DNA of 64,000 nucleotides from Lachnospiraceae bacterium (GTDB taxonomy: Bacteria; Bacillota; Clostridia; Lachnospirales; Lachnospiraceae): NCBI GenBank assembly GCA_910576385.1, contig CAJTIR010000004.1, positions 107,048 to 171,047 of the forward strand, in the 5' to 3' direction. Below, piece by piece: positions 17,598-25,645 of this stretch. The notes beneath the pieces are model-generated. The model did not search any database, was not told the origin of the DNA, and saw only the letters and a program-made list of their open reading frames with translations. How positions within the stretch are numbered: position 1 is the first letter of the stretch; every line of letters begins with the position of its first letter. The position numbers were made by a program, and so were the translations under genes.

Positions 17598-19041
17598 AAG
17601 GCGGCTATCTGTCAAGATTTTTATAATTACGTTTCTCTTACTGGGGGCAGCTTGTTGCGGAACATATTTCTTTATATCAAAGCTACTGCCTACGACATAT
17701 TCAAATTTTATAAACTCGGCTACGGAGAAAGCCGCCATGCACCTTGCCGAGCAAATGACGGATTTTGATAATATAGACGATTGTGAAAATGAATTGACAG
17801 ATTTTTCAGCGGAAACAAATGCTACTTTTTGGATTGAGGACAGCAACGGTTACATTATCTATCCAAATGAAGCATCAACGGAAACATCTACCGTTTCGGC
17901 AGACCAAACAGTTACATTTGATGAAGATGCGTCGTTCATAGATATGCAACCGTCCGGGACAACTACGACGAACTTTTATCCGATTACTCTAAAAAACGGT
18001 ACTACTTATACATTGGCAGTTCAAACGGATTTGTACGTTGTACAGCAGGCAACAAAAGTATTGCTGTCCATACTTCCGTATGTCATCTTAATGGTTTTTC
18101 TGCTAGCGCTCCTTTGTGCATGGCTCTATACATGGTACATTACTCGACCTATTGTGCAACTGAGCAGGATTTCAAAACAAATGGCGGAACTGAATTTTTC
18201 CGGTCAATGTAATACTTCGCGAGAAGATGAATTGGGCTGTTTGGCGCAAAATCTAAATTCGTTGTCGGCTTCGCTCTCTACTGCATTGAACGACCTTCAA
18301 ACTGCAAACCGGCAGCTCAAAACAGATATTGAAAAGGAACAAGCATTAGAGCAACAACGGGTAGAATTTTTCTCGGCAGCATCCCACGAACTGAAAACAC
18401 CGCTGACTATTTTGAAAGGCCATTTGGCGGGGATGCTGAACGGAGTCAGCGGCTATGAGAACCACACAGAGTACATGGAGCGTTCCATTGCGGTTGTTGA
18501 CAGGATGGAAAAGTTGGTAAAAGAGTTGTTATATGTTTCTAAAGCGGATGGAACTCAAAAATGCGAATATAAAACCGTTGACATTGCGGAAGTATTTCGG
18601 GTACAGATTGCTACAGTAACAGATTTATTGGAAAAAAAGAAACAGAGCCTTGAAGCAAATATTCCTGACCGACTTTACTGTGAAGTGGAACAAGTGCAGA
18701 TGGAACGGGCAATTCAAAACATATTGGTAAACGCAATTCGGTATTCTCCAAGTGGCGAATTGATTCGTATTTCTTTGTCTGAAATATACGGTACGATTCG
18801 TGGTGAAATTGAAAATACAGGTGTCCATGTGTCTGATGATGCTATCCCACATTTGTTTGAAGCTTTCTACCGGGCGGACGCATCTCGTAACCGCAATACA
18901 GGAGGAACTGGATTAGGGCTTTATATTGTTCGTAAAATCATGGAAATGCACCATGCAAAGTATGGTATCTCAAATACAAGCAATGGTGTACTGTTTTGGT
19001 TTGAATTGCCATGCAAGCAGCCGATAGACAACTTCATCTAA
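17581..19041 (+). CDS. membrane sensor histidine kinase
   Basis: The 486-residue protein starts at TTG 17581 within the regulator's last codons. TM1 is residues 11-34, an extracellular loop of about 125 residues follows, then TM2 at 162-186. A HAMP linker, HisKA with H269 in AASHELKTPLTIL and an HATPase domain (NILVNAIRYSPSG, TGGTGLGLYIVRK) complete it. The extracellular loop, rich in Thr and Asp, is unassigned. It pairs with the 16932 regulator, and a terminator follows before the secreted-protein gene. Confidence 0.9.
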   Translation: MIKCIKRRLSVKIFIITFLLLGAACCGTYFFISKLLPTTYSNFINSATEKAAMHLAEQMTDFDNIDDCENELTDFSAETNATFWIEDSNGYIIYPNEASTETSTVSADQTVTFDEDASFIDMQPSGTTTTNFYPITLKNGTTYTLAVQTDLYVVQQATKVLLSILPYVILMVFLLALLCAWLYTWYITRPIVQLSRISKQMAELNFSGQCNTSREDELGCLAQNLNSLSASLSTALNDLQTANRQLKTDIEKEQALEQQRVEFFSAASHELKTPLTILKGHLAGMLNGVSGYENHTEYMERSIAVVDRMEKLVKELLYVSKADGTQKCEYKTVDIAEVFRVQIATVTDLLEKKKQSLEANIPDRLYCEVEQVQMERAIQNILVNAIRYSPSGELIRISLSEIYGTIRGEIENTGVHVSDDAIPHLFEAFYRADASRNRNTGGTGLGLYIVRKIMEMHHAKYGISNTSNGVLFWFELPCKQPIDNFI

Positions 19042-19083
19042 AATCCATAATTCATGCAAACTATATCCAAGTTGCATTGTTAT

Positions 19084-19118
19084 ATTATAGCTGTCCTCAA
19101 GGGCAGCTATAATTTTTA
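19084..19118 (+). terminator. terminator/attenuator between kinase and secreted protein
   Basis: ATTATAGCTGTCC and GGGCAGCTATAAT pair across a short loop and run into ATTTTTAG. It lies 19 bases upstream of the next start codon, so it may reduce rather than abolish read-through. Confidence 0.65.
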
Positions 19119-19136
19119 GAAAGCGAGGTCTTATTT

Positions 19137-19778
19137 ATGAAGAACAAAAAAATTTGGGCAGTAGGCTTGTGCGGAGCAATCTGTTTAAGTGTTGCAGGAT
19201 TTACTTATGTAAGTGCATTGGCTTCGGACACGCCAAAGGTTTCGACATCCGAAACCGAAAATACATCCGGTGTAGATATTCTCTATCAGGATACCGATGG
19301 TGGTCAAATCAGCACTGACGGTAAAAGCTGGATTGCCGAGGTAGATTACGAAAAGAACAATGCAGCACCGGATGTGCAGTGGTGGACAGCCGACGAGTAC
19401 GAGGCTTGGATGAACGAACAGAAAAAAGAAATGGAATCGTTGATTGGAACCGGAGATGGTTGGTATGATGGGCAAGGCGTATTCCATGAATTTACGAAGG
19501 AAAGTGTGGATGCTATGATGACCAGCTATAAAGAAACTCTGGAAAGTATTAAAAATGGAGTATTGTATTCCAAAGATAGCGGTGATGGTGATACCTATTC
19601 AATGATTCCACCTACCGATGATGTGGTTTCCGATTATAGCGTTGACATTACAACGGATAATGGTCAAAAGGTACACATTGGAAATTACTCAACAGTTGAA
19701 GAATTGAACAAAGCAATTTCTGACGCTGTTAAAACTGGACAGCTCACCCAAGAAGAAGCGGACGCAGCTTTCAAGTAA
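19137..19778 (+). CDS. secreted protein of unknown function linked to the two-component system
   Basis: The 213-residue protein begins with a signal peptide (MKNKKIWAVGLCGAICLSVA, likely cleavage after SALAS). The mature part is acidic, with WWTADEYEAWMNEQKKEMES, a Gly-Asp stretch and a C-terminal helix ending LTQEEADAAFK. No catalytic motif or sortase signal is seen. GCGAGG precedes the ATG. It follows the kinase in the same direction, so it may be a target or a ligand-sensing partner of that system. Confidence 0.6.
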   Translation: MKNKKIWAVGLCGAICLSVAGFTYVSALASDTPKVSTSETENTSGVDILYQDTDGGQISTDGKSWIAEVDYEKNNAAPDVQWWTADEYEAWMNEQKKEMESLIGTGDGWYDGQGVFHEFTKESVDAMMTSYKETLESIKNGVLYSKDSGDGDTYSMIPPTDDVVSDYSVDITTDNGQKVHIGNYSTVEELNKAISDAVKTGQLTQEEADAAFK

Positions 19779-19812
19779 ATATGCGAGGCTTGTCCTAAAG
19801 CAAGACAAGGAA

Positions 19813-19845
19813 GCTGTCACTCTCTGAGACACTGGGAGTGACAGC
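19813..19845 (+). terminator. hairpin after the secreted-protein gene
   Basis: GCTGTCACTC at 19813-19822 pairs perfectly with GAGTGACAGC at 19836-19845. The T-run is weak. Confidence 0.55.
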
Positions 19846-19961
19846 GTAATCATCATAGATAAAATGAATCTTCTGCATCCACCCACATCTGCATATTACC
19901 ATCAAGATATAATCGTGCATATTCAAGCGGTTCATCAATAGCAAGAAAGGGAAATCTGGTT

Positions 19962-20723
19962 ATGGACGATTGGTTTACAATAGATAGCATAGATAAAAAA
20001 ACTTATGTTATTAGCGAATATCGACACTGGGAGGAAACTCATTGCTACTTGTTGAATGGAGATACCCAGAGTCTGTTGATTGATACAGAACTCGGTATTT
20101 TAAACATATACGATGAAGTGATTAAGTATACGGACAAGCCCATCACAGCGGTAGCGACACACATTTATTGGGACCACATTGGAGGTCATAAATATTTTCC
20201 TGATTTCTACGCTCACGCTGCTGAATTAGATTGGCTAAACGGTAAATTTCCCCTGTCGATGGAAACAATTCGGGAGATGGTAGTTGATCGCTGTGATTTA
20301 CCAGACGGATTTGATGTCGGTTCTTATGAGTTTTTCCAGGGAACGCCGACAAGGATTGTAGCCGACCATGATATGATTGATCTTGGTGGACGGCAGATCG
20401 AGGTGCTACACACCCCTGGACACTCGCCAGGACACCTGTGTTTTTGGGAAAAAGAGACAGGATATCTTTTTACCGGCGATTTGGTATATAAAGATGTATT
20501 ATTTGCCTACTATCCATCTACTGATCCGGAGGCATATCTCACCTCGTTGAAAAAGGTTGCGTCTTTGCCTGTTAAGAGAGTATTCCCCGCACATCATTCA
20601 TTGGATATACAGCCGGAAATTTTAATCCGTATGCGAAAAGCATTTGAGGAACTTGAAGAAAATGGGAAACTTTGTCACGGCAGTGGCACATTTAATTATG
20701 GCGATTGGGGAGTTTGGTTATAA
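19962..20723 (+). CDS. MBL-fold metallo-hydrolase with an altered HxHxDH motif
   Basis: The 253-residue protein has the metallo-beta-lactamase fold: ATHIYWDHIGGH at residues 66-76, HTPGHSPGHLCF, FTGDLVY and VFPAHHSLD. The metal motif HxHxDH reads H-I-Y-W-D-H, with Tyr in place of the second His. The first-site metal may therefore be weakly held. Family roles include thioester or phosphodiester hydrolysis. GAAAGGG lies upstream of the ATG. It appears to be a single-gene unit. Confidence 0.75.
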   Translation: MDDWFTIDSIDKKTYVISEYRHWEETHCYLLNGDTQSLLIDTELGILNIYDEVIKYTDKPITAVATHIYWDHIGGHKYFPDFYAHAAELDWLNGKFPLSMETIREMVVDRCDLPDGFDVGSYEFFQGTPTRIVADHDMIDLGGRQIEVLHTPGHSPGHLCFWEKETGYLFTGDLVYKDVLFAYYPSTDPEAYLTSLKKVASLPVKRVFPAHHSLDIQPEILIRMRKAFEELEENGKLCHGSGTFNYGDWGVWL

Positions 20724-20780
20724 AAATCCCAGTTTTATAGAATTGAACAAATTGGAATTAAACTTCATAAATCGTATAGC

Positions 20781-20809
20781 TTGACATTTAAGTGTAATCG
20801 TAGTAAAAT
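20781..20809 (+). promoter_or_regulatory. promoter of the mgtE leader
   Basis: TTGACA at 20781-20786, a 17-base spacer and TAAAAT at 20804-20809. An imperfect palindrome CGTAGTAAAATAATTACG overlaps the -10 box and could be an operator. Confidence 0.6.
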
Positions 20810-20850
20810 AATTACGGTATAATGCCAAATAATAAATGTGAGGTGAGAAT

Positions 20851-20940
20851 ATGGACAGTAGTAGTTGCAGTTGTAACAAGATGAATATGGTATTCCTATA
20901 TTTTCAGAGATCGTATGTCAACTTGCTGTCTGTGTTCTAA
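20851..20940 (+). CDS. possible leader peptide upstream of mgtE
   Basis: GTGAGGTGAGAAT is followed by ATG and a 29-codon frame, MDSSSCSCNKMNMVFLYFQR and nine more residues, ending TAA. It lies between a good promoter and a large hairpin in front of mgtE. This position suits a translated leader that controls the hairpin. I do not recognise the peptide. Confidence 0.4.
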   Translation: MDSSSCSCNKMNMVFLYFQRSYVNLLSVF

Positions 20941-20961
20941 CTGCGTTTTTGAAAATATTTG

Positions 20962-21045
20962 AATGCCATTGTTTGCTTCAACACTACTCTACACAAACAG
21001 AAACAGGCTGTGTAGATGTTTTGTGACTAACAATGGTATTTTTAT
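20962..21045 (+). promoter_or_regulatory. large structured leader (attenuator-like) before mgtE
   Basis: Two nested stems are visible. The outer is AATGCCATTGTT (20962-20973) with AACAATGGTATT (21029-21040). The inner is TCTACACA (20988-20995) with TGTGTAGA (21009-21016). The outer stem runs into GTATTTTTATG. No M-box or ykoY core could be matched. I infer a conditional terminator responding to the leader peptide or to Mg2+. Confidence 0.5.
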
Positions 21046-21115
21046 GCCCATTTTTAGCTATCAATGAATGTTTGCACGCCTGCCATTACGAATTCGTGTA
21101 AAGGAGGCACTAACA

Positions 21116-22528
21116 ATGAACAAGAATATTTTCATTCCAGTAACCACAAATGCATCAATTTCTGAGTTTGCTTCTGAAATCATCAGCATTATCCGAAGCA
21201 ATCTGACTCCTGGGAAATTGCGAGAGGCGATCGGCGAATATCACGAAAAAGACATTGCCGCTACGCTTACCTCGCTTACCAAAGAGGAGTGTCAGCGTTT
21301 ATTCCGCATTATGCAGCCGGAGAATATTGCTAATGTTCTGGAATATGCGGAACACAATGATTCTTATTTTGAATTATTAGGAATCAATCAAAAAACAGAA
21401 GTTCTTTTCTTTATGGAAACATCTTCAGCAGTAGAATTGCTCCAAAACCTTTCCAAAGAAAATCGGACAACTTTACTGGATCTGATGCGACCGGATATTC
21501 GGGCTGAAATTAAGTTAATCAGTTCTTTTGATGAAGATGAAATCGGCAGCAAAATGTCAACGAACTTTATTGCTGTATCGAACAACTCTACCGTAAAGGT
21601 AGCTATGTCGGAATTGATTTGTCAAGCAGCGGAAAATGACAATATTTCCACTTTGTACGTGGTAGACGAAAACAAAACCTTTTGCGGTGCCATTGACTTA
21701 AAGGATTTAATCATTGCACGTGAAAACACACCGCTTTCTGACATTACGACACTGTCCTACCCTTATTTGTATGCAAAAATGGAAATACAAGATTGTATTC
21801 CTTTCCTGCGTGATTACTCTGAAAACTCAATCCCTGTGTTGGATGACGAAAACAAACTGCTCGGCATTGTGACTTCACACGATTTTATTGAAATCCTTGG
21901 AGAAGAACTCAATGAGGATTATGTAAAATTGGGTGGTCTGCCTTCAGAGGAAGATTTAGCGGAGCCGATTTTTTTGAGTATCAAAAAAAGAATTCCTTGG
22001 TTGAGTATTTTATTGGTATTAGGATTAGGCGTTTCAGCAACAGTAGGACTCTTTGAATCCATTGTTGCACAGATACCGATCATTATGTGTTTTCAATCTC
22101 TTATTTTGGGTATGGCAGGTAATGTAGGAACCCAGTCCTTAGCTGTTGCCATTCGTGTTTTGATGGATGTACAAATCGACCATAAACAGAAAGCTATGCT
22201 TGTATGGAAAGAAGTTCGTATCGGTTTTCTGAATGGCTTGATTTTGGGAGTATTATCCTTTGTTGCGATTGGTGGATACCTGTGTATAAAGGGAAATGCC
22301 CCATATTTCTCTTTTGCAGTTGCCGGTTGCCTTGGAATTGCAATGAACCTTGCAATGATGATATCCTCTTTATCGGGGACTGTTATTCCAATCTTCCTCA
22401 AAAAAATCGGTGTTGATCCTGCGGTTGCGTCTGGTCCGTTGATTACGACTATCAATGACCTTGTTGCAGTTGTATCATACTATGGTTTGTCTTGGCTTAT
22501 TTTACTGAACATTATGCATATAGCCTAA
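21116..22528 (+). CDS. mgtE: MgtE family magnesium transporter
   Basis: The roughly 470-residue protein has the MgtE order: an N-terminal helical domain (LTKEECQRLFRIMQPENIAN), two CBS domains (TLYVVDENKTFCGAIDLKDL; SIPVLDDENKLLGIVTSHDF), and five membrane helices with GMAGNVGTQSLAVAIR and DPAVASGPLITTINDL, the ion-pathway signature. It imports Mg2+ and is gated by Mg2+ binding to the CBS region. ATG 21116 is chosen because AAAGGAGG lies 9 bases upstream; the frame is open back to 21068. A structured leader precedes it. Confidence 0.9.
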   Translation: MNKNIFIPVTTNASISEFASEIISIIRSNLTPGKLREAIGEYHEKDIAATLTSLTKEECQRLFRIMQPENIANVLEYAEHNDSYFELLGINQKTEVLFFMETSSAVELLQNLSKENRTTLLDLMRPDIRAEIKLISSFDEDEIGSKMSTNFIAVSNNSTVKVAMSELICQAAENDNISTLYVVDENKTFCGAIDLKDLIIARENTPLSDITTLSYPYLYAKMEIQDCIPFLRDYSENSIPVLDDENKLLGIVTSHDFIEILGEELNEDYVKLGGLPSEEDLAEPIFLSIKKRIPWLSILLVLGLGVSATVGLFESIVAQIPIIMCFQSLILGMAGNVGTQSLAVAIRVLMDVQIDHKQKAMLVWKEVRIGFLNGLILGVLSFVAIGGYLCIKGNAPYFSFAVAGCLGIAMNLAMMISSLSGTVIPIFLKKIGVDPAVASGPLITTINDLVAVVSYYGLSWLILLNIMHIA

Positions 22529-22580
22529 GCAACATTGAATGGTGTTCCATAAGAAACTAAAAATATCAATAGCAAAACAC

Positions 22581-22645
22581 GAAATACCGTCCATGGTCTT
22601 GATGAACAGTGCAAGCACTGCCATTGACGGTATTTCTTTATTTTG
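22581..22645 (+). terminator. terminator of mgtE
   Basis: GAAATACCGTC at 22581-22591 pairs with GACGGTATTTC at 22626-22636, enclosing a second small stem. TTTATTTTGTTTTT follows. Confidence 0.75.
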
Positions 22646-22702
22646 TTTTTAATCAATCAAGGGTGGTAAGCCCCAAATTGGCTTACCGGTTTACTTGTTC
22701 CA

Positions 22703-22903
22703 ATGGGCGGAGATTTTGACTTTATGGATGAACATTCCCATCACGCTGCAAGCGGACTGACAGAGGAAGAATCAAGAAACCGGGATGTTCTAAGGCATAT
22801 CATGGAAAGCAGCGGATTTGAAGCCTACTGTAACGAGTGGTGGCATTATGTTCTGGCAGATGAACCGTACCCAAATACATATATCAATTTTAGCATTTCA
22901 TGA
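22703..22903 (+). pseudogene. 3' remnant of a VanX-type D-Ala-D-Ala dipeptidase
   Basis: The 66 residues match the C-terminal end of VanX/M15D dipeptidases: MGGDFDFMDEHSHHAASG, EEESRNRDVLRHIMESSGFE, EWWHYVLADEPYPNTY, including the Zn-ligand His of EWWH. The N-terminal two-thirds with the SxHxxGxAxD motif is missing. It is a leftover of a glycopeptide-resistance-type gene, not functional alone. Confidence 0.7.
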
Positions 22904-22941
22904 CTAACTGAACTGGTATACTGATGATATTCGTCATTTCC

Positions 22942-22982
22942 AAACGAAAAGCGGAGAGTGATTTCCTCTCCGCTTTTCGTTT
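22942..22982. terminator. strong bidirectional terminator
   Basis: AAACGAAAAGCGGAGAG (22942-22958) pairs perfectly with CTCTCCGCTTTTCGTTT (22966-22982). It closes the VanX remnant on + and the minus-strand ABC operon. Confidence 0.8.
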
Positions 22983-22990
22983 CAATTACT

Positions 22991-23157
22991 TTATTTTGTC
23001 ACGAGGGGCTTTCCGTCTTTGTCAACTAATGGGCAAATGCCCCCGCCCGTTCCAAACTTTGCGACAAGGTAATTAACGCCGTTTCTCTATCTACTACCAC
23101 ATAAAAGCCCTTAACGCTTCCCTCGGTTTCTGTAATTTCAAATCTCTTGCCTTCCAT
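22991..23157 (-). pseudogene. DUF6440-like small protein, frameshifted
   Basis: From ATG 23157 (minus, behind GAGGAGGTG) the frame reads MEGKRFEITETEGSVKGFYV, then VVDRET. A one-base loss in ACGG(G)CGTT near 23073 shifts it. The continuing frame gives VNYLVAKFGTGGGICPLVDK and DGKPLVTK before a stop at 22991. With one G restored it is a complete protein of about 55 residues of the DUF6440 type, function unknown. It is the last gene of the GntR-ABC operon. Confidence 0.55.
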
Positions 23158-23184
23158 AAAAGACACCTCCTCTATAGGTTAAAA

Positions 23185-23832
23185 TCAAAATTCCTGTCTT
23201 GTAAAGATATGATAACTGATTTGGTACATTACATAGCACCACGCCAATGCAAGGAGCGGAGAACAGCACAGCAGGATAAAAACAAGCTGGTCTGTCAATT
23301 CAACGCCCAGTATGGCAAGAAGCTGGTATATCCCAAAACAAATCCCTGCCGGAATGAGAAATGATACTAATAGCAGCACACGGCCTTTTTCGGCCCCGAA
23401 TTTGAACACAAGGGGGATTGACATACTTCCAAAGATCAGGGAGATCACCCATGCTGCCAAAGCCAAAAATAACAGCTCCCCAATTCCCGCCAAGTCAAAA
23501 GTGATTTTTCTCATAGCAAATCCACCGATGGAACCAATCACCAGACCAAACAGGCTGCCGACAGCACAAAAGATTGTTAATACAACAAATTTTCCGACCA
23601 CTAACTCCTTCTTTGAAACGGGCATTATCATGGCATATCGTGTCCATTTGGAATTGTTATCAAAAGAAAAGGTTGTTACGATCATCATGCTGCATAAAAT
23701 TGCACATACAAATATATATCCCTCTACGCCGGAAAATGGGATAAGCGCAATTGCAAAAACCACGAGAATGAACAGCATGGATTTCGCATTGTGGCCGATA
23801 TTGAATAAATCTTTTAAAATAAGGCTTTTCAT
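23185..23832 (-). CDS. ABC-2 transporter permease (YtrA-regulated type)
   Basis: The 215-residue protein has six hydrophobic segments and the motif TTFSFDNNSKWTRYAMIMPV followed by SKKELVVGKFVV, typical of the ABC-2 permease that accompanies a GntR/YtrA regulator. It starts 4 bases before the end of the ATPase gene (overlap ATGA). Substrate unknown; such exporters often respond to cell-wall or peptide stress. Confidence 0.8.
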   Translation of the reverse strand: MKSLILKDLFNIGHNAKSMLFILVVFAIALIPFSGVEGYIFVCAILCSMMIVTTFSFDNNSKWTRYAMIMPVSKKELVVGKFVVLTIFCAVGSLFGLVIGSIGGFAMRKITFDLAGIGELLFLALAAWVISLIFGSMSIPLVFKFGAEKGRVLLLVSFLIPAGICFGIYQLLAILGVELTDQLVFILLCCSPLLALAWCYVMYQISYHIFTRQEF

Positions 23833-24695
23833 CTGGCTTGCTCTCCTTTCACATACAGCAGCAGAATATCGTCGATTGTTGCGTCGTCTACTACTGCATT
23901 TTTATATTTTCTTCTGACTTTTTCTTTATCCGCTACAAGCACATTCCATTGATAATCATCTTTTCGGTATGCCAAAATTTCTTCTTTATCGAGCTGATCG
24001 AACATTGCAGCTCCACAACGGAAAATACCATAGTGGTAACGAAGTTCATCTTTTGTTTTACAAAAAAGCACTTTACCCTGATGGATAAAAGTAATGTAAT
24101 CCGCAACCTTCTCTAAATCGGTCGTGATATGGGACGACATCAAAATGGAGTGGTTTTCATCCTGCACAAAATCAAGAAATACGTCAAGAATATCATCCCG
24201 CATCACGGGGTCAAGACCGCTGGTAGCTTCATCTAAAATCAGCAGCTTTGGCTTATGGGAAAGCGCAACGGCTATACACAATTTCATTTTCATTCCTTTG
24301 GAGAGTGTTTTAATCTCTTTATCTGGTGGAAGCTGAAAGCGATTCAGAAAATCCTGATATAAATATTCGTCCCACTGTTTATAGGCGGCACTTGAGATTT
24401 TTCCGACTTTGGCAGGAGTCAAAGTATCATAAAAATTAATGCCGTCGAACACAACGCCTATATCCTCTTTAAGCTGCCTAGATGAGGATAATTCCTGTCC
24501 CCAAAAAGTAACTGTACCATCGTCTTTATGGATAAGGTCAAGAATTGCATTGATCGTTGTACTTTTTCCGGCTCCATTTTCGCCAATAAGCCCCATGATA
24601 GTTCCTTTGGGAACAGAGAACGAAACATGGTCTAACATAAAACCGGCGTACTGTTTTGTCAGATTTTCAACCTGTAAAATAGCGTCCATAGTCAC
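23829..24695 (-). CDS. ABC transporter ATP-binding protein
   Basis: The 288-residue ATPase has Walker A (GENGAGKST), a Q-loop region, signature LSKGMKMKL, Walker B (PKLLILDEATSGLD) and the H-loop (SSHITTD). It is the nucleotide-binding partner of the 23185 permease and overlaps both neighbours by 4 bases. The three-gene GntR-ATPase-permease layout matches ytr-type operons. Confidence 0.9.
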   Translation of the reverse strand: MTMDAILQVENLTKQYAGFMLDHVSFSVPKGTIMGLIGENGAGKSTTINAILDLIHKDDGTVTFWGQELSSSRQLKEDIGVVFDGINFYDTLTPAKVGKISSAAYKQWDEYLYQDFLNRFQLPPDKEIKTLSKGMKMKLCIAVALSHKPKLLILDEATSGLDPVMRDDILDVFLDFVQDENHSILMSSHITTDLEKVADYITFIHQGKVLFCKTKDELRYHYGIFRCGAAMFDQLDKEEILAYRKDDYQWNVLVADKEKVRRKYKNAVVDDATIDDILLLYVKGEQAR

Positions 24696-25090
24696 TCCTC
24701 CTCTTGATAAAAAAGCGATAAAAGTTCAATTAATTTTTCCAACGATATTCCGCTTGTTCGTCCAATATCAGCAGCTTCCTGTAAATGTTCCTCTGCTAAC
24801 CGCTGCTGTTCCTCTTGATAAAAGTCCTTATTCTGCGCTGATACAAAACTTCCTCTGCCGACAGTTGTTTCAATGAATCCGTCCCTTTGTAAATCCTCAT
24901 ACGCTTTTTGAACGGTAATCACGCTTACATGGATAGATTTTGCCAACGCCCGCATAGAGGGAATAGGGTCGCCTGTTTGTAATTCTCCGCTCATAATCAG
25001 GGCTTTTATCTGTGAAGTTATCTGCTCATATATCGGCTTGCTCGTATTGCTGCTTATGATAATTTCCACAATGTCCCTCCCCGTGTCCAT
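24692..25090 (-). CDS. GntR family (YtrA subfamily) repressor
   Basis: The 132-residue protein has an N-terminal winged helix (SNTSKPIYEQITSQIKALIM, IPSMRALAKSIHVSVITVQK, FIETTVGRGSFVS) and only a short helical C-terminal dimer domain, as in YtrA. It is the first gene of the operon. A palindrome GTACTT-N7-AAGTAC overlaps the transcription start, so I infer autorepression relieved by an unknown signal. Confidence 0.9.
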   Translation of the reverse strand: MDTGRDIVEIIISSNTSKPIYEQITSQIKALIMSGELQTGDPIPSMRALAKSIHVSVITVQKAYEDLQRDGFIETTVGRGSFVSAQNKDFYQEEQQRLAEEHLQEAADIGRTSGISLEKLIELLSLFYQEEE

Positions 25091-25094
25091 TAAT

Positions 25095-25142
25095 GTACTT
25101 ATCGTACAAGTACATTATATTCATTTAAAACGGGTTTGTCAA
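25095..25142 (-). promoter_or_regulatory. promoter and operator of the GntR-ABC operon
   Basis: On the minus strand TTGACA (25142-25137), a 17-base spacer and TATAAT (25119-25114) form a consensus promoter. The operator GTACTTATCGTACAAGTAC (25095-25113) follows at once, 4 bases from the start codon, leaving a very short leader. Confidence 0.8.
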
Positions 25143-25270
25143 TAGGATGATGAAAAGATTTACCGTATCTATGGCCATCAGAGTGGGGTAACAATTTACT
25201 GTGACCGGGTAAAGGGAGACCAAGCGGCAGAGGTAAATATCCTCATAGTTGTAGAGATACTGCATTTATA

Positions 25271-25450
25271 TAAAAATTCACAAAAAATAGGATGATAGCA
25301 GGACAAATCAGGAAAGAAAACAGAATCCTCCCTGGTACAATTTACTCAGCAAAAGCGGATGAGATCTGCCGCATAGTCAGGTAAATTGTAAGGGAGGAGG
25401 GGCTGTGTATATATAGAAGATAGTAAATCTCCTTACATCGTTATCCGTGG
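25271..25450 (+). repeat. 180-bp direct repeat, left copy
   Basis: The segment from TAAAAATTCACAAAAAATAG to CGTTATCCGTGG recurs at 29843-30023 with only about four differences. Inside it an inverted repeat pairs CCTCCCT..TACAATTTAC with GTAAATTGTA..GGGAGG, and both copies keep a 31-codon frame starting MIAGQIRKENRILPG. The two copies bracket the hydrolase-TetR-ABC block. The origin of the repeat is unknown. Confidence 0.85.
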
Positions 25451-25575
25451 ATCGGCGAGGCTCACAAAATGCCATGAGTGGGTATTTTGCTGCGGATATG
25501 GATCGCACAGTGAGTACACAGTCCCACCGTGAGGATTCGATATTCTCACAGCAATAGGATATGTATTTATAGCTA

Positions 25576-25632
25576 TTGACTTTCTGTTTGCAATAAGCTA
25601 TAATATGACCATAAAATTAAAACGGTCATATT
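25576..25632 (+). promoter_or_regulatory. promoter and operator 1 of the hydrolase/TetR regulon
   Basis: TTGACT (25576-25581), a 17-base spacer and TATAAT (25599-25604). An inverted repeat AATATGACC-N13-GGTCATATT (25602-25632) covers the start region. The core ATGAC-N15-GTCAT recurs at 26541 and 27219. Confidence 0.8.
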
Positions 25633-25645
25633 GGAGATATATGGT

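Noticed and set aside
20851..21045. M-box or ykoY riboswitch before mgtE
   Set aside because: AGGTGAG and ATGGACAG resemble parts of an M-box, but the conserved core and later stems could not be found.
25271..25450. Insertion sequence or MITE ends
   Set aside because: No terminal inverted repeats at the edges, no transposase and no target duplication could be identified; left as a direct repeat of unknown origin.
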